This document shows, piece by piece, positions 31,170-39,954 of a stretch of DNA of 64,000 nucleotides. The stretch's first letter is position 1; the number at the start of each line of letters is the position of its first letter. A model generated the notes under the pieces. That model was not told the origin of the DNA. It worked only from the letters and a program-made list of their open reading frames with translations, and did not search any database. Position numbers and translations under genes: made by a program. This DNA comes from Xanthomonas sp. Lineage in GTDB: Bacteria; Pseudomonadota; Gammaproteobacteria; Xanthomonadales; Xanthomonadaceae. The stretch is taken from NCBI RefSeq assembly GCF_017163755.1, contig NZ_JAFIWC010000001.1, positions 248,001 to 312,000 of the forward strand, given 5' to 3'.

Positions 31170-32783
31170 TCACCACGGGCTCAGCCGCCAGCGGTCCGGA
31201 TCCGCCTGCAGACGCGCGTCCAGGCCCAGTTCGGCCAGGAACGCCTCGTCGTGCGAGACCACCAGCAACGCCCCCGGATACTGCCGCAGCACCTGTTGCA
31301 GCGCGGCCAGCGCGTCCAGGTCGAGGTGGTTGCCGGGCTCGTCGAGCAGCAGCAGTTCGGCCGGACGCTCGCGGTACAGCGCGCAGGCCAGCGCCGCCTT
31401 CAGCCGCTCGCCGCCGCTGAGCCGCCCGCTGGGCACGCCGATGCGCGCCGCATCCAGGCCCAGCAGCGCCAGCCACGTGCGCAGCTCGGCCGCGCCGGCG
31501 GCGGCGTTGGCCGCCTGCAGCTGCGCCAGCACCGGCAGCGCCGGGTCGAGCAGCCGCAGCGACTGGTCCAGGTAGGCGCTCGGCACCCGCACCTGGCAAC
31601 GGCCGGCCACCGGCGCGAGCTGGCCGTCGAGCGCCCGCAACAGGGTCGATTTGCCGCTGCCGTTGGGCCCGACCACGCCGATCCGCTGCCGCCCGCCGAT
31701 GCGCAGGTCGAGCGCGGCACGGCCGGGCGGCGCGTACGGCAGCCGCAGGCCGTGCAGCTCGGCGACCCGGCGTGCCGCCGCCGCGGCCGGCAGCGGCGCG
31801 AACAGCGCCACCGGCGGCGCGGCATCCACCTCGAGCGCGGCCTCGCGCACCTGCGCGGACAGCCTTTCGTGCGCGGCGGCCCGCTGCTGCTGATGCTTGC
31901 CGGCGCTGTGCTCGCTGCGCTGCTTCTGCCGGCCGAGCAGGATCGGCGCCTGGTTGGCGTCCTGCGCCTGGCGGCGGCCGCGCGCGCTGCGCCGCTGCTG
32001 GCGCTCGTGCTGCTCGCGCAGCGCATCGCCGTGGCGGCGGCGCGCGTGCTTGCGCCGTTCCAGTTCGGCCAGCGCGTGCTGCTGCTCCTGCGCCTTGCAC
32101 CGGGCGTAGAACCCGTAGCCGCCGCCGTAGTCGCGCAGGCCGAGCGCGGACAGCTCCACGGTGCGCTGCAGGTTCTGCAGCAGCGCGCGGTCGTGGCTGA
32201 CCACCAGCAGCCCGTTCGGCCAGCGCTGCAGTTGCCGCTGCAGTTCCCGGCGCTGCGCCAGGTCCAGATGGTTGCTCGGCTCGTCGAGGATCAGCACGTC
32301 GGCGTCGGACAGCCACGCGCCGAGCAGCGCCACGCGCACCGCCTCGCCGCCGCTGAGGCCGGTCGCCGACCGCTGCGGCGACAGGTGGCCGAGCCCGTGC
32401 AGGTCCAGTTCCGCGCGCAGGCGCTGGGCGATGTCCCAGCGCTCGCCCAGCACGTCGAAATCCGCCGCGTCGGTGCTGCCGGCCTCGATCCGCGCCAGCG
32501 CCTCCAGCGCCGGAGCGACCCCGGCCAGCGACGCCACCGTCGCCCCGGGTGCCGGCGCGACCTGCTGCGGCAGGTAGTGCACCCGGCCGCGGCGCACGCA
32601 GCGTCCGGCGCTGGGCGCCAACTCGCCGGCGAGCAGGCGCGCGAGCACGCTCTTGCCCACGCCGTTGCGTCCGACCAGGGCGGTGGTGCGCGCATCGAGC
32701 GCGAAATCCAGATCGGAGAACAGGGTCCTGCCGTCGGGCAGGACATAGCGGGCGCCTTCCAGCGCGAGGAAGCAGTTCGTCAT
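31170..32783 (-). CDS. ABC-F family ATP-binding protein
   Basis: 537 residues with two ABC ATPase domains and no membrane segment. First Walker A GRNGVGKS (residues 38-45), signature [13 protein letters not shown], Walker [15 protein letters not shown]. Second Walker [10 protein letters not shown], signature [12 protein letters not shown], Walker [15 protein letters not shown]. The linker (about 230-320) is very basic and glutamine/arginine-rich ([15 protein letters not shown]). ABC-F proteins act on the ribosome, either in translation control or antibiotic protection; this subtype (Uup/YheS-like or other) cannot be fixed by eye. Monocistronic. Confidence 0.9.
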   Translation of the reverse strand: MTNCFLALEGARYVLPDGRTLFSDLDFALDARTTALVGRNGVGKSVLARLLAGELAPSAGRCVRRGRVHYLPQQVAPAPGATVASLAGVAPALEALARIEAGSTDAADFDVLGERWDIAQRLRAELDLHGLGHLSPQRSATGLSGGEAVRVALLGAWLSDADVLILDEPSNHLDLAQRRELQRQLQRWPNGLLVVSHDRALLQNLQRTVELSALGLRDYGGGYGFYARCKAQEQQHALAELERRKHARRRHGDALREQHERQQRRSARGRRQAQDANQAPILLGRQKQRSEHSAGKHQQQRAAAHERLSAQVREAALEVDAAPPVALFAPLPAAAAARRVAELHGLRLPYAPPGRAALDLRIGGRQRIGVVGPNGSGKSTLLRALDGQLAPVAGRCQVRVPSAYLDQSLRLLDPALPVLAQLQAANAAAGAAELRTWLALLGLDAARIGVPSGRLSGGERLKAALACALYRERPAELLLLDEPGNHLDLDALAALQQVLRQYPGALLVVSHDEAFLAELGLDARLQADPDRWRLSPW

Positions 32784-32949
32784 GCGTACTCCATGCAGAT
32801 GCCAGGCACTCCCGCCGCACGATCGGCAGGGAACACGGGCCGTCGAAGGACGGCGGCATCAATGGCGCATTGGACGAAACTCCTGAATCACGCGAAGCGG
32901 CAAGTGTAGCGCGGGCATGCGCCCGCGCGGCCGCGCACGCGGCCGCCGC

Positions 32950-33459
32950 TCAGCCGGCGGACACGAACGCTTCGTGGTACTCCACTTCGGCCACCGGCAC
33001 CAGGCGGTCGCCGAAACCGATCGCCTGGAAATACTCCGCCGGCACGCCAGGCAGCACCGGCCCCGGTTCGGCGTGGAAGCCGAAGCGGTCGTAGAAGTCC
33101 GGCTCGCCCAGCACCACGCAGCCGGCCGCGCCAAGCGCCTGCAGCCGCGCCAGCGCCTCGCGCACCAGCCGCGAGCCCAGGCCCTGGCGCTGGTGCCCCG
33201 GACCCACCGACAGCGGGCCCAGGCCGTACCAGCCGCGGCTGCCGTCGGACAGGCGCACCGGCGATACCGCCACGTGGCCGACGACGTAGCCGTCGTGCTC
33301 GACCACCAGCGACAGGGTCAGCGCGTCGGCCGCGCGCAGCGCCTCGATGATGCGCTGCTCGTCGTGGCGGCTGTGCGCGACGCGGAAGAATGCGACCAGG
33401 GTCAGCGCCTCGATCGCCGCATGGTCGGCCTGGGTCTCGTCGCGGATCTTCAGTTCCAT
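32950..33459 (-). CDS. GNAT family N-acetyltransferase
   Basis: 169 residues, full GNAT length. The acetyl-CoA-binding motif A is seen in GLGPLSVGPGHQRQGLGSRL (Q/RxxGxG/A as RQGLGS). Then comes VREALARLQALGAAGCVVLG and FYDRFGFHAEPG, typical of the YhbS-like branch. Substrate unknown. Start MELKIRDETQADHAAIEALT; its GGAGGC lies 5-10 bases upstream. The hydrolase gene upstream on the same strand ends 43 bases before this start, so the two may be cotranscribed. Confidence 0.92.
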   Translation of the reverse strand: MELKIRDETQADHAAIEALTLVAFFRVAHSRHDEQRIIEALRAADALTLSLVVEHDGYVVGHVAVSPVRLSDGSRGWYGLGPLSVGPGHQRQGLGSRLVREALARLQALGAAGCVVLGEPDFYDRFGFHAEPGPVLPGVPAEYFQAIGFGDRLVPVAEVEYHEAFVSAG

Positions 33460-33502
33460 CGATGCCTCCCGGCAACACGGCGCGCGCCATCCGGCGCCGC
33501 GG

Positions 33503-34030
33503 TCACAGCGTGCCCAGCAGGTCGGCGAACGCCTGCGCCGATGCCTCGACGTGGTCGCCGAGCCGGTGGCCGTCGTCGACCAGCAGCAGCCGCGCCCTGC
33601 GCGGCTGCGCCCAGGCGATCACCTCGGCGGCGGGGATCAGTTCGTCGCGCCAGGCATGCACGATCGAGATCGGCACCGCCGCCGCGTCCAGCGCCGGCAG
33701 CCGGCCCATCCGCGTCGGCGGCACCATCAGGAACAGGCCGCGCACCGGCACCTGCAGCGACACCTGCGCGGCGATGTACGCGCCCAGGCTGGACCCGGCC
33801 AGCACCAGCGGCCCGCGCGCGGCCGCCGCCTGCGACCGCTGCAGCAGGCGCTGCAGGCGCGCCGGCACGTCGCCGAGCTCGCTGACCTGGCGGCACGCGT
33901 CCAGGTCGGTGTAGTCGGGCCGCTCGTGGCTCCAGCCCAGCCGCTGCGCGACCTCGGCCAGCGCGGCGACCTTGACCGCGTCCGGGCCGCTTTCGAAGCC
34001 GTGCGAAAGGATGCAGTGGCCGCGGCTCAC
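33503..34030 (-). CDS. Alpha/beta hydrolase, YqiA/RBBP9-like
   Basis: 175 residues from a GTG at 34030 that overlaps the MOSC stop as GTGA, indicating translational coupling. The hydrolase core is recognisable: CILSHGFESGPDAVKVAALA (strand 1 loop), nucleophile Ser in VLAGSSLGAYIAAQV (G-S-S-L-G), acidic residue in IVHAWRDELIPAAEV and the His in LLLVDDGHRLGDHV. Probably a small cytoplasmic esterase or serine hydrolase; substrate not predictable. Confidence 0.87.
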   Translation of the reverse strand: MSRGHCILSHGFESGPDAVKVAALAEVAQRLGWSHERPDYTDLDACRQVSELGDVPARLQRLLQRSQAAAARGPLVLAGSSLGAYIAAQVSLQVPVRGLFLMVPPTRMGRLPALDAAAVPISIVHAWRDELIPAAEVIAWAQPRRARLLLVDDGHRLGDHVEASAQAFADLLGTL

Positions 34031-34518
34031 AGCGCCACCACCGCATCGCCGAGGCGCAGCGTGCCGCCGCGCACGATCCGCGCGCACAGTCCGCCATGGC
34101 CGCGCATCGCGTTGTAGCCGCCCGGCCCCAGCGCGTCCTCCATCCGCGAACACGGATCGCACGGCGCGACGCCTTCCAGCTCCACCTCGCCGATGCGGAA
34201 GCGGCGCCCCTTCAACGCGATCAGCGGGATGCCGGAGACCACCAGGTTGCGGCGCAGGATCGCCGGCGCCAGCGCCGCGCGGCCGGCCAGCGCGGCGATC
34301 GCCGGCAGGTGCTCGGCCTGGATCAGGGTCACGCCGCGCTTGCCGTTGCGTCCGGCGTAGCGATCGCCGGCCAGTCCGCGCTCGGCCTGCGCATCGGCCT
34401 GCGACACTTCGCGCATCGGCATCTCGCGCGACGGGCGCAGGCCGATCCAGTCCACGCGTCCTGCGCGCGGCAGCGCGGCGAGCAACGCCGCCAACGGGCT
34501 TTCGGGGTTCAAGGTCAT
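34027..34518 (-). CDS. MOSC-domain protein
   Basis: 163 residues. MOSC (molybdenum cofactor sulfurase C-terminal-like) domains bind MoCo or carry sulfur. Seen here: LAGDRYAGRNGKRGVTLIQ, ILRRNLVVSGIPLIALKGRR, and the conserved-Cys region GVAPCDPCSRMEDALG...AMRGHGGLCARIV. Standalone MOSC proteins such as YiiM reduce hydroxylated purines using MoCo, but activity here is unproven. First gene of a two-gene unit with the hydrolase; divergent from the amidase gene with 22 bases between them. Confidence 0.9.
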   Translation of the reverse strand: MTLNPESPLAALLAALPRAGRVDWIGLRPSREMPMREVSQADAQAERGLAGDRYAGRNGKRGVTLIQAEHLPAIAALAGRAALAPAILRRNLVVSGIPLIALKGRRFRIGEVELEGVAPCDPCSRMEDALGPGGYNAMRGHGGLCARIVRGGTLRLGDAVVAL

Positions 34519-34540
34519 GCCCGAATGCTAGCATCCGCGC

Positions 34541-35113
34541 ATGCCGCACGCCCCGTCACCGCTGCCGATCCGCCGCGATCCATTGCCCTACTGCGAACGC
34601 CTGCCGGCGCGCGCGCCGCAGGACATCGACCTGGCGGTGATCCACTGCACCGAGCTGCCGGACCTGGCCACCGCGCGCGACTACGGCGAGCGCGTGCTGT
34701 ATCCGTCGGGCACCGGCAACAGCGGCCACTACTACATCGACCGCGACGGCAGCCTGCACGAATACGTGCCGCCGCAGCGCGTGGCGCACCATGTGCGCGG
34801 CTACAACCCGCGTTCGATCGGGATCGAGCTGGTCAACCGCGGGCGCTATCCGCACTGGCTGGATTCGCGGCACCAGGCGCTCACCGAGCCCTACCCCGCC
34901 GCGCAGATCGCCGCGCTGATCGCGCTGTTGCGGCAGCTGTGCGAGCAGTTGCCGAACCTGCGCCTGATCGCCGGCCACGACGCGCTGGACCGCGATTGCG
35001 AGGCGGCCAGCGACGACCCGGCGCAGCAGGTGCGGCGCAAGCTCGATCCGGGCCCGCTGTTCCCGTGGACCCAGGTGCTGGACGCGGTACCGCTGGCGCC
35101 CTACGCCGGCTGA
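34541..35113 (+). CDS. ampD: N-acetylmuramoyl-L-alanine amidase, AmpD type
   Basis: 190 residues, amidase_2 domain and no signal peptide, so cytoplasmic like AmpD. The first zinc ligand is H35 in LAVIHCTELPD; AHHVRGYNPRSIGIELVNRG is the conserved middle; the second His is in LIAGHDALDRD and the acidic/lysine motif is RRKLDPGPLFPW. AmpD cleaves 1,6-anhydro-muropeptides during cell-wall recycling and so affects AmpR-controlled beta-lactamase induction. No beta-lactamase gene is nearby. It could be a second amidase paralogue in this genome. Confidence 0.88.
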   Translation: MPHAPSPLPIRRDPLPYCERLPARAPQDIDLAVIHCTELPDLATARDYGERVLYPSGTGNSGHYYIDRDGSLHEYVPPQRVAHHVRGYNPRSIGIELVNRGRYPHWLDSRHQALTEPYPAAQIAALIALLRQLCEQLPNLRLIAGHDALDRDCEAASDDPAQQVRRKLDPGPLFPWTQVLDAVPLAPYAG

Positions 35114-35122
35114 GCGCGGCGC

Positions 35123-36127
35123 TCAGTGCGCGGCGAAGTAGCTCTTCTCGCCCGCCGTCACCGCCAGGTCCAGGCGGTTGCCGACCGGCGCGATCGGGCA
35201 CACCACGTGCGCGGTGAACGCGCACGGCGGATTCTGCGCGCGGTTGAAGTCGAGCACGATGCGTTCGCCGCGCGGCGGCGGGTCCACGAACAGGTAGCGC
35301 GCGCCGCCGTAGGTCTCGCGGCCGCTGGTGCGGTCGGAGAACGGGAAGAACAGCCGACCGGTGCTGTCCTCGCGCAGCGCATGCAGGCGGTAGCTGCGTC
35401 CGTCGATCTCGAAGCGCGCCTCGCCGGCCACCGGCAGCGACTGCGGCGTGCCGATCGAGGTCAGCAGGGTCATCCGTTGCGGCGCCGTCGCCGGGCGCCA
35501 GTCGGCGACCACGCGCCAGCCGCGGTCGACCGGGAAATAGTCGATGCCGCGGAACGCTTCGCGCGCCTGCGCCGCGGGATCGCGGAAGCGCCAGCCGAAG
35601 CCGGCGCCGGTGTCGACCACGTAGAACTCGTCCTCGCCCACCGACAGCCGCGTTTCCACGCCGTGCATCGCGTCGGTGTTCAAGGCCCCGCGCACGAACG
35701 GGCGCCCGCGCAGCATCACCGCCGCGCCCGGCGCGGCCTCGAAGCCGACCGCGCCGTCCTCGCCGATCTGCAAGGTGCCCAGCTGCGCCGGGCCGCCGGG
35801 CAGCACCACGTCGTTGTCCTGCGCGCTGCCGACGCGGTAGGTGCCGGCGCGCAGCCGCCCCGAACCGGTGTAGCTCAGCCACCCCATCGGCGCGCGCAGC
35901 AACGCCACGCGCTGCGCGCGCCAGCGTTCGATTTCCTCGCGGTAGTGGCTGCCGGCCTGCGCCGCCGGCGAGGCATCGGCGCCGGGCGCGCGCGCGGCCG
36001 CGTCGCGGCCTCGGTCGCAGGCGGCCAGGCCGAGCAGCAGCGCCGCAACGCACAGTGCGCGCCCACGCCTGCCCGCGCCGGGCGCCGACCGGCCTGGTCC
36101 CGCTGCGCGGCCGCCACACGCCGTCAT
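35123..36127 (-). CDS. DUF1684 lipoprotein
   Basis: 334 residues from the ATG at 36127. It has a lipoprotein signal (RALCVAALLLGLAAC, lipobox LAAC, about Cys 37). The mature part has the DUF1684 hallmarks: RAQRVALLRAPMGWLSYTG near its start and a C-terminal LDFNRAQNPPCAFTAHVVCP with PVGNRLDLAVTAGEKSY. DUF1684 proteins are of unknown biochemical function. It is 10 bases downstream of sseA and probably the last gene of the Nudix-sseA-DUF1684 operon. Confidence 0.9.
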   Translation of the reverse strand: MTACGGRAAGPGRSAPGAGRRGRALCVAALLLGLAACDRGRDAAARAPGADASPAAQAGSHYREEIERWRAQRVALLRAPMGWLSYTGSGRLRAGTYRVGSAQDNDVVLPGGPAQLGTLQIGEDGAVGFEAAPGAAVMLRGRPFVRGALNTDAMHGVETRLSVGEDEFYVVDTGAGFGWRFRDPAAQAREAFRGIDYFPVDRGWRVVADWRPATAPQRMTLLTSIGTPQSLPVAGEARFEIDGRSYRLHALREDSTGRLFFPFSDRTSGRETYGGARYLFVDPPPRGERIVLDFNRAQNPPCAFTAHVVCPIAPVGNRLDLAVTAGEKSYFAAH

Positions 36128-36137
36128 CGCCCTGGCC

Positions 36138-37001
36138 TCAGCCGCTCGCCCGCGGACGCGCCGGATCGGCGATCCAGCCGCTCCAAGACCCTGCGTACAC
36201 GCGCGCGCCGGGCAATCCCGCATGTTCCATCGCCAGCAGCAGATGGCAGGCGGTGACGCCGGAGCCGCACATCAGCACCACCTCGCGCGGATCGCGCCCG
36301 CGCAGCAGCGGCTCCAGCTCGGCGCGCAGTTCCTGCGCCGGACGCAGGCGCCCGTCGCGCAGGTTCTCGCCCAGCGGCCGGTTCACCGCGCCGGGCACGT
36401 GCCCGGCGACCGGGTCGATCGGTTCCACCTCGCCGCGGAAGCGCTCGCCGGCGCGCGCGTCGAGCAGCCAACCGGGCGCTTCGTGCAGGCGCGCGGCCAC
36501 TTCGTCGGCCTCGGCGATGCGCGCGGCGTCGAAACGCCCCGGATACGCCGGCAGCGCCACCGGCGCGACGGCCTGCGCGCTTTCCGGCAACCCGTGCGCG
36601 CGCCACGCCGCCAGCCCGCCATCGAGCACGGCCACGCGCCGGTGCCCGAGCAGGCCAAGCATCCACCACAGCCGCGCGGCGGCCATGCTGCCGTCGCCGG
36701 CGTCGTAGACCACCACCTGGGTCTGCGGATCGATGCCCCAGCCGCCCAGCGTGCGCGCGAACGCGTCGGCATCGGGCAACGGGTGCCGGCCCAGGCCGGG
36801 CCGGCCCAGGTCCGACAGGTCGCGGTTGAGATCGGCGTAGACCGCGCCGGGCAGGTGCGACTGCGCGTACACGCGGCGCCCGGCCTCGGCGTCGGCCAGC
36901 GCGAAACGCGCATCCACCAGCCGCAGCCCAGGCCGGCCGAGCGCCGCGGCCAGCGTCGGCGCATCGACCAGGCCCTGCCAATCGGGTATCGCCTCGCTCA
37001 T
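36138..37001 (-). CDS. sseA: 3-mercaptopyruvate/thiosulfate sulfurtransferase
   Basis: 287 residues, two tandem rhodanese domains. The inactive N-terminal domain ends in VVVYDAGDGSMAAARLWWML; the active C-terminal loop is MCGSGVTACHLLLAM, where CGSGVTA is the mercaptopyruvate-type loop. It transfers sulfur from 3-mercaptopyruvate or thiosulfate to thiophilic acceptors in the cytoplasm. The start ATG overlaps the Nudix gene's stop (ATGA). Confidence 0.95.
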   Translation of the reverse strand: MSEAIPDWQGLVDAPTLAAALGRPGLRLVDARFALADAEAGRRVYAQSHLPGAVYADLNRDLSDLGRPGLGRHPLPDADAFARTLGGWGIDPQTQVVVYDAGDGSMAAARLWWMLGLLGHRRVAVLDGGLAAWRAHGLPESAQAVAPVALPAYPGRFDAARIAEADEVAARLHEAPGWLLDARAGERFRGEVEPIDPVAGHVPGAVNRPLGENLRDGRLRPAQELRAELEPLLRGRDPREVVLMCGSGVTACHLLLAMEHAGLPGARVYAGSWSGWIADPARPRASG

Positions 37002-37795
37002 GCGGTTTGCTCCAGTCGTCGGCGCAGGTTGAGCAGGATCGCCGCGGTCGCGCCCCAGATCCGCTGCTCCGGCCAGTCGTATTCGAGCACTTCGCGCTGC
37101 AGGCCGCGGTAGTCCACTTCCAGGCTGCGCAGGTTCTGCGGCGCCATCAGGTAGGCCAGCGGCACCTCGAACACCTCGGCGACCTCGTCCGGATGCGGCT
37201 GCGCCACGAACGCCGGATCGATCACCGCCACCACCGGCATCACCCTGAAACCGCTGATGGTCATGAACGGATCCAGGTAGCCCAGCGGTTCGGCCTGCGC
37301 GGCCGGCAGCGCGATTTCCTCGTGGCTCTCGCGCAGCGCCGCGGCCACCGCGTCGGCGTCGTCGGGCTCGATCCGGCCGCCGGGAAAACTGACCTGGCCG
37401 CCATGGTGGCGCAGGCGGTCGGTGCGCCGGGTCAGCAGCACCCGGGTGCCATCGGCACGCGGCACCAGCCCGGCGAGCACCGCGGCCTCGGCCGGCGGAT
37501 CGGGCAGCAGGTCGCGCAGTTCGTGATGGTTCCAGCCCGGGCCGGTCGGCGGCGCGTGCAGCGGATGCAGCGCGCGCAGCAGGCGTTCACGTTCGGCCAG
37601 CACCGGCGGCGGCGCGGGCGGCGACCAGCCGCGCGCCGGCAGCACCTCGTCCATGTAGCGCTGGCGTTCGTCCTCGCTCATGGCTCGCCAGCGCGCGATC
37701 TCGTCGCCGGTGCGCAGGCAGCCCGCACAGTAGCCCTGCGCGTCCAGCGAGCAGATGCCGATACAGGGCGTAGCAACACGGGAAGCGGAATCCAT
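36998..37795 (-). CDS. DUF1289-Nudix fusion, probable CoA pyrophosphatase
   Basis: 265 residues. Residues 1-50 are a DUF1289 zinc-knuckle-like module (RVATPCIGICSLDAQGYCAG, CLRTGDEIARWRAMSEDER). Residues 85-265 are a CoA-type Nudix hydrolase: the Nudix box runs from GGRIEPDDADAVAAALRESH to EEIALP, with the upstream LTRRTDRLRHHGGQVSFPGG typical of CoA pyrophosphatases (NudL/YeaB). The predicted reaction is CoA to 3',5'-ADP plus 4'-phosphopantetheine. The two modules are usually separate genes. The ATG at 37795 is chosen; a GTG four codons earlier is possible. Confidence 0.88.
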   Translation of the reverse strand: MDSASRVATPCIGICSLDAQGYCAGCLRTGDEIARWRAMSEDERQRYMDEVLPARGWSPPAPPPVLAERERLLRALHPLHAPPTGPGWNHHELRDLLPDPPAEAAVLAGLVPRADGTRVLLTRRTDRLRHHGGQVSFPGGRIEPDDADAVAAALRESHEEIALPAAQAEPLGYLDPFMTISGFRVMPVVAVIDPAFVAQPHPDEVAEVFEVPLAYLMAPQNLRSLEVDYRGLQREVLEYDWPEQRIWGATAAILLNLRRRLEQTA

Positions 37796-37861
37796 CGGAG
37801 TTGACACCCGGCCAGCGTAGCGCGATTCGGCCGCGGCCACACTTTCATCGTCTACAAAAAA

Positions 37862-37887
37862 ATGCGCCGGCGTTGCCGCCGGCGCAT
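37862..37887 (-). terminator. Rho-independent terminator of the FKBP isomerase gene
   Basis: Perfect 11-bp stem ATGCGCCGGCG/CGCCGGCGCAT with a TTGC loop, flanked on the + strand by seven A (37856-37862), i.e. a U tract when read from the minus strand. It begins 25 bases after the isomerase stop codon. It separates that gene from the Nudix operon. Confidence 0.92.
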
Positions 37888-37911
37888 CGTGCAACGCAGG
37901 GACAGTCGCGA

Positions 37912-38613
37912 TTACTTGACGCTGACCAGCTTGATCTCGAACTGCACCGCCACGTTCGGCGGGAACGGCGTGCGCGGGTCGGCGCCGTAGGCCTTGTCCG
38001 CCGGCAGCGTCACTTCCCACTTGGAACCGGCCGGCATCTGCAGCAGCGTGTCGCGCATGGCCTGCATCTCGACTTCGCTGACCTTGATCGACGGGATCTG
38101 CTGCGCCGGACGCGCCTGCGCCGGACGCTCGCCGTACGGGTACGGCCCGGCCACTTCCAGCTGCACGGTGCTGGCCTGGGTCGGCTTGGCGCCCTTGCCC
38201 GCCTCGATCACGCGGTACTGCACGCCGCTGGGCAGCGTCTGCACGCCGGCCTTGGCCTTGTTCTGCGCGATGAACTGGTCGCTCTTGGTCTTGTTTTCCG
38301 CAGCGGCCTTTTCGTACGCCGCCTTGGCCTGCTGGGCACGGCCCTGCTCGCGCTTCTGGAACGCCTCCACGGCCGGCTTGAGCTGGTCGGCGCTGATCGC
38401 CGGCTGCTTCTTGGCGTAGGCATCCTGCAGGCCCTTCACCACCGAATTGATATCCAGCTGCTCGCCGCGGCCGGACAGTTCGGCAAGGTTGTTGCCGTAG
38501 TCGTAACCGAAGTAATAGCTCAGCTTGCCCTTCTCGGACGTGGTGTCCTGGGCGAACGCATTGCCGCTCAGGGCTAGGGCCGCCGCGGCGACCGCAATAG
38601 AACGCAACTTCAT
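37912..38613 (-). CDS. FKBP-type peptidyl-prolyl isomerase, periplasmic (FkpA/Mip-like)
   Basis: 233 residues with a signal peptide (MKLRSIAVAAAALALSGNAFA, cut before QDTTSEK). The N-terminal helical dimerisation domain runs to about residue 120 and contains a long charged helix (QQAKAAYEKAAAENKTKSDQ). The FKBP domain follows: GVQTLPSGVQYRVIEAGKGA, LPADKAYGADPRTPFPPNVA, VQFEIKLVSV. It should assist folding of envelope proteins; Mip-like forms contribute to virulence in several pathogens. The ATG at 38613 follows GGAG; the preceding TTG is less likely. Ends in a strong terminator. Confidence 0.93.
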   Translation of the reverse strand: MKLRSIAVAAAALALSGNAFAQDTTSEKGKLSYYFGYDYGNNLAELSGRGEQLDINSVVKGLQDAYAKKQPAISADQLKPAVEAFQKREQGRAQQAKAAYEKAAAENKTKSDQFIAQNKAKAGVQTLPSGVQYRVIEAGKGAKPTQASTVQLEVAGPYPYGERPAQARPAQQIPSIKVSEVEMQAMRDTLLQMPAGSKWEVTLPADKAYGADPRTPFPPNVAVQFEIKLVSVK

Positions 38614-38634
38614 CAAACAATTCTCCAGGGTGGT

Positions 38635-38654
38635 GGCACAGGGCGGCCTGTGCC
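38635..38654. other. Hairpin in the FKBP isomerase leader
   Basis: Perfect 8-bp inverted repeat GGCACAGG-GCGG-CCTGTGCC, 22-41 bases upstream of the isomerase start. It may lie in the mRNA leader or be a protein-binding palindrome. No T tract, so not a terminator. Confidence 0.5.
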
Positions 38655-38772
38655 GCCTGAGATGACGCGTTAGGATAGCCGCCGCGGCGCATAACCGCCA
38701 CCGACGACGCAGATCTGACAGGTCTACGTCTACGGAGTTCCCTTTACCGTTTTTTTACATGCAGGAGCCGCC

Positions 38773-39555
38773 ATGTCCGGCGAACCGGTCCTCATCGCCC
38801 ACCAAGATGCGCTGCGCATCGTCACCGTGAACCGGCCCGACAAGCTCAACGCCTTGAATCGGCAGACATTAATCGCGCTGGACGCGGCCTTCGCCGAGGC
38901 CGAGGCGGACCCGGCGGTGCGCGTGGTGGTGCTGACCGGGGCCGGCGACAAGGCCTTCGTCGCCGGTGCCGACATCGCCGAAATGAACGAACTGACACCG
39001 GTTCAGGGCCGCGATTTCTCGCAACTGGGCCAGCGCCTGATGCGCCGCATCGAGCGCATGCCCAAGCCGGTGCTGGCGATGGTCAACGGTTTCGCGCTCG
39101 GCGGCGGGCTGGAACTGGCGATGGCCTGCCACCTGCGGGTGGCCGCCGATGGCGCCAGGCTCGGCCAGCCGGAGGTCAACCTGGGGCTGATTCCCGGCTT
39201 CGGCGGCACCCAGCGCCTGGCGCGGCTGGCCGGCCGCGCCGCCGCGCTGGAACTGTGCCTGCTCGGCGCGCCGATCGACGCGGCGCGCGCGCTGCAGCTG
39301 GGCGTGGTCAACCGCGTGGTGCCGGCCGCCGAGCTGCGCGCGACGACGCTGCAGATCGCCGGACAGCTCGCCGCGTCGGCGCCGCTGGCGGTGCGCGGCA
39401 TCCTCGACGCGATCCAGGTCGGCGGCGAATGCGCGATCGACCAGGGACTGGACTACGAGACCACCCAGTTCGGGCTGCTGTTCGCCAGCGAGGACATGCG
39501 CGAAGGCACCCGCGCCTTCCTGGAACGGCGCAAGCCGGTGTTCCGCAACTGCTGA
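38773..39555 (+). CDS. Enoyl-CoA hydratase/isomerase family protein
   Basis: 260 residues, crotonase fold. The CoA/oxyanion loops are AFVAGADIAEMNELTP and NGFALGGGLELAMACHLRVA; the two catalytic glutamates of hydratases are both present (GGGLELA and GQPEVNLGLIPGFGGTQRLA). Likely reaction: hydration of 2-enoyl-CoA to 3-hydroxyacyl-CoA in fatty acid or amino acid degradation. CAGGAG precedes the ATG. No other beta-oxidation gene is adjacent. Confidence 0.94.
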   Translation: MSGEPVLIAHQDALRIVTVNRPDKLNALNRQTLIALDAAFAEAEADPAVRVVVLTGAGDKAFVAGADIAEMNELTPVQGRDFSQLGQRLMRRIERMPKPVLAMVNGFALGGGLELAMACHLRVAADGARLGQPEVNLGLIPGFGGTQRLARLAGRAAALELCLLGAPIDAARALQLGVVNRVVPAAELRATTLQIAGQLAASAPLAVRGILDAIQVGGECAIDQGLDYETTQFGLLFASEDMREGTRAFLERRKPVFRNC

Positions 39556-39570
39556 GCGGTGCCGAGCCCG

Positions 39571-39954
39571 ATGCCACGCACACCTGACCCCTCCGCTGCG
39601 CCCCTGCCCCATCCGCTGCGACTGCTGCGCTGGGTGCTGGACGACGACCTGGACGCGGCGATCGACGCCGGCCTGATGGACTACCGCCCGGCCGCCGGCG
39701 ACGACGCGCTCGATCCGCTGCATCCGCAGCTGAGCGCGCAGTTGCTCGCCGCGCAACGGCGCCTGCGCGAGGCCTGGGACGCGCGCGAGCGCTATCGCGC
39801 GCGCAGCGCACGGCTGGCGCGGCGCGGCGCCGAACGCGAAGCGCGCCGCGCGCCGCCGCCGGCCACGCCGAGCGCGGCCGCCGCGCTGCCCCCCGCCGCC
39901 GCCGCGATCCTGGCGCGGGCCAAGGCCAGGGCCGCCGAACGGGGCACGCGATGA
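39571..39954 (+). CDS. Hypothetical protein upstream of nth
   Basis: 127 residues from the ATG at 39571 (a GTG at 39559 is an alternative). The N-terminal half is helical (HPLRLLRWVLDDDLDAAIDA); the second half is an alanine/arginine-rich charged tail. No known domain was recognised. The stop overlaps the nth start (ATGA), so it is expressed with the endonuclease. Such coupling argues that it is real despite the low-complexity tail. Confidence 0.72.
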   Translation: MPRTPDPSAAPLPHPLRLLRWVLDDDLDAAIDAGLMDYRPAAGDDALDPLHPQLSAQLLAAQRRLREAWDARERYRARSARLARRGAEREARRAPPPATPSAAAALPPAAAAILARAKARAAERGTR

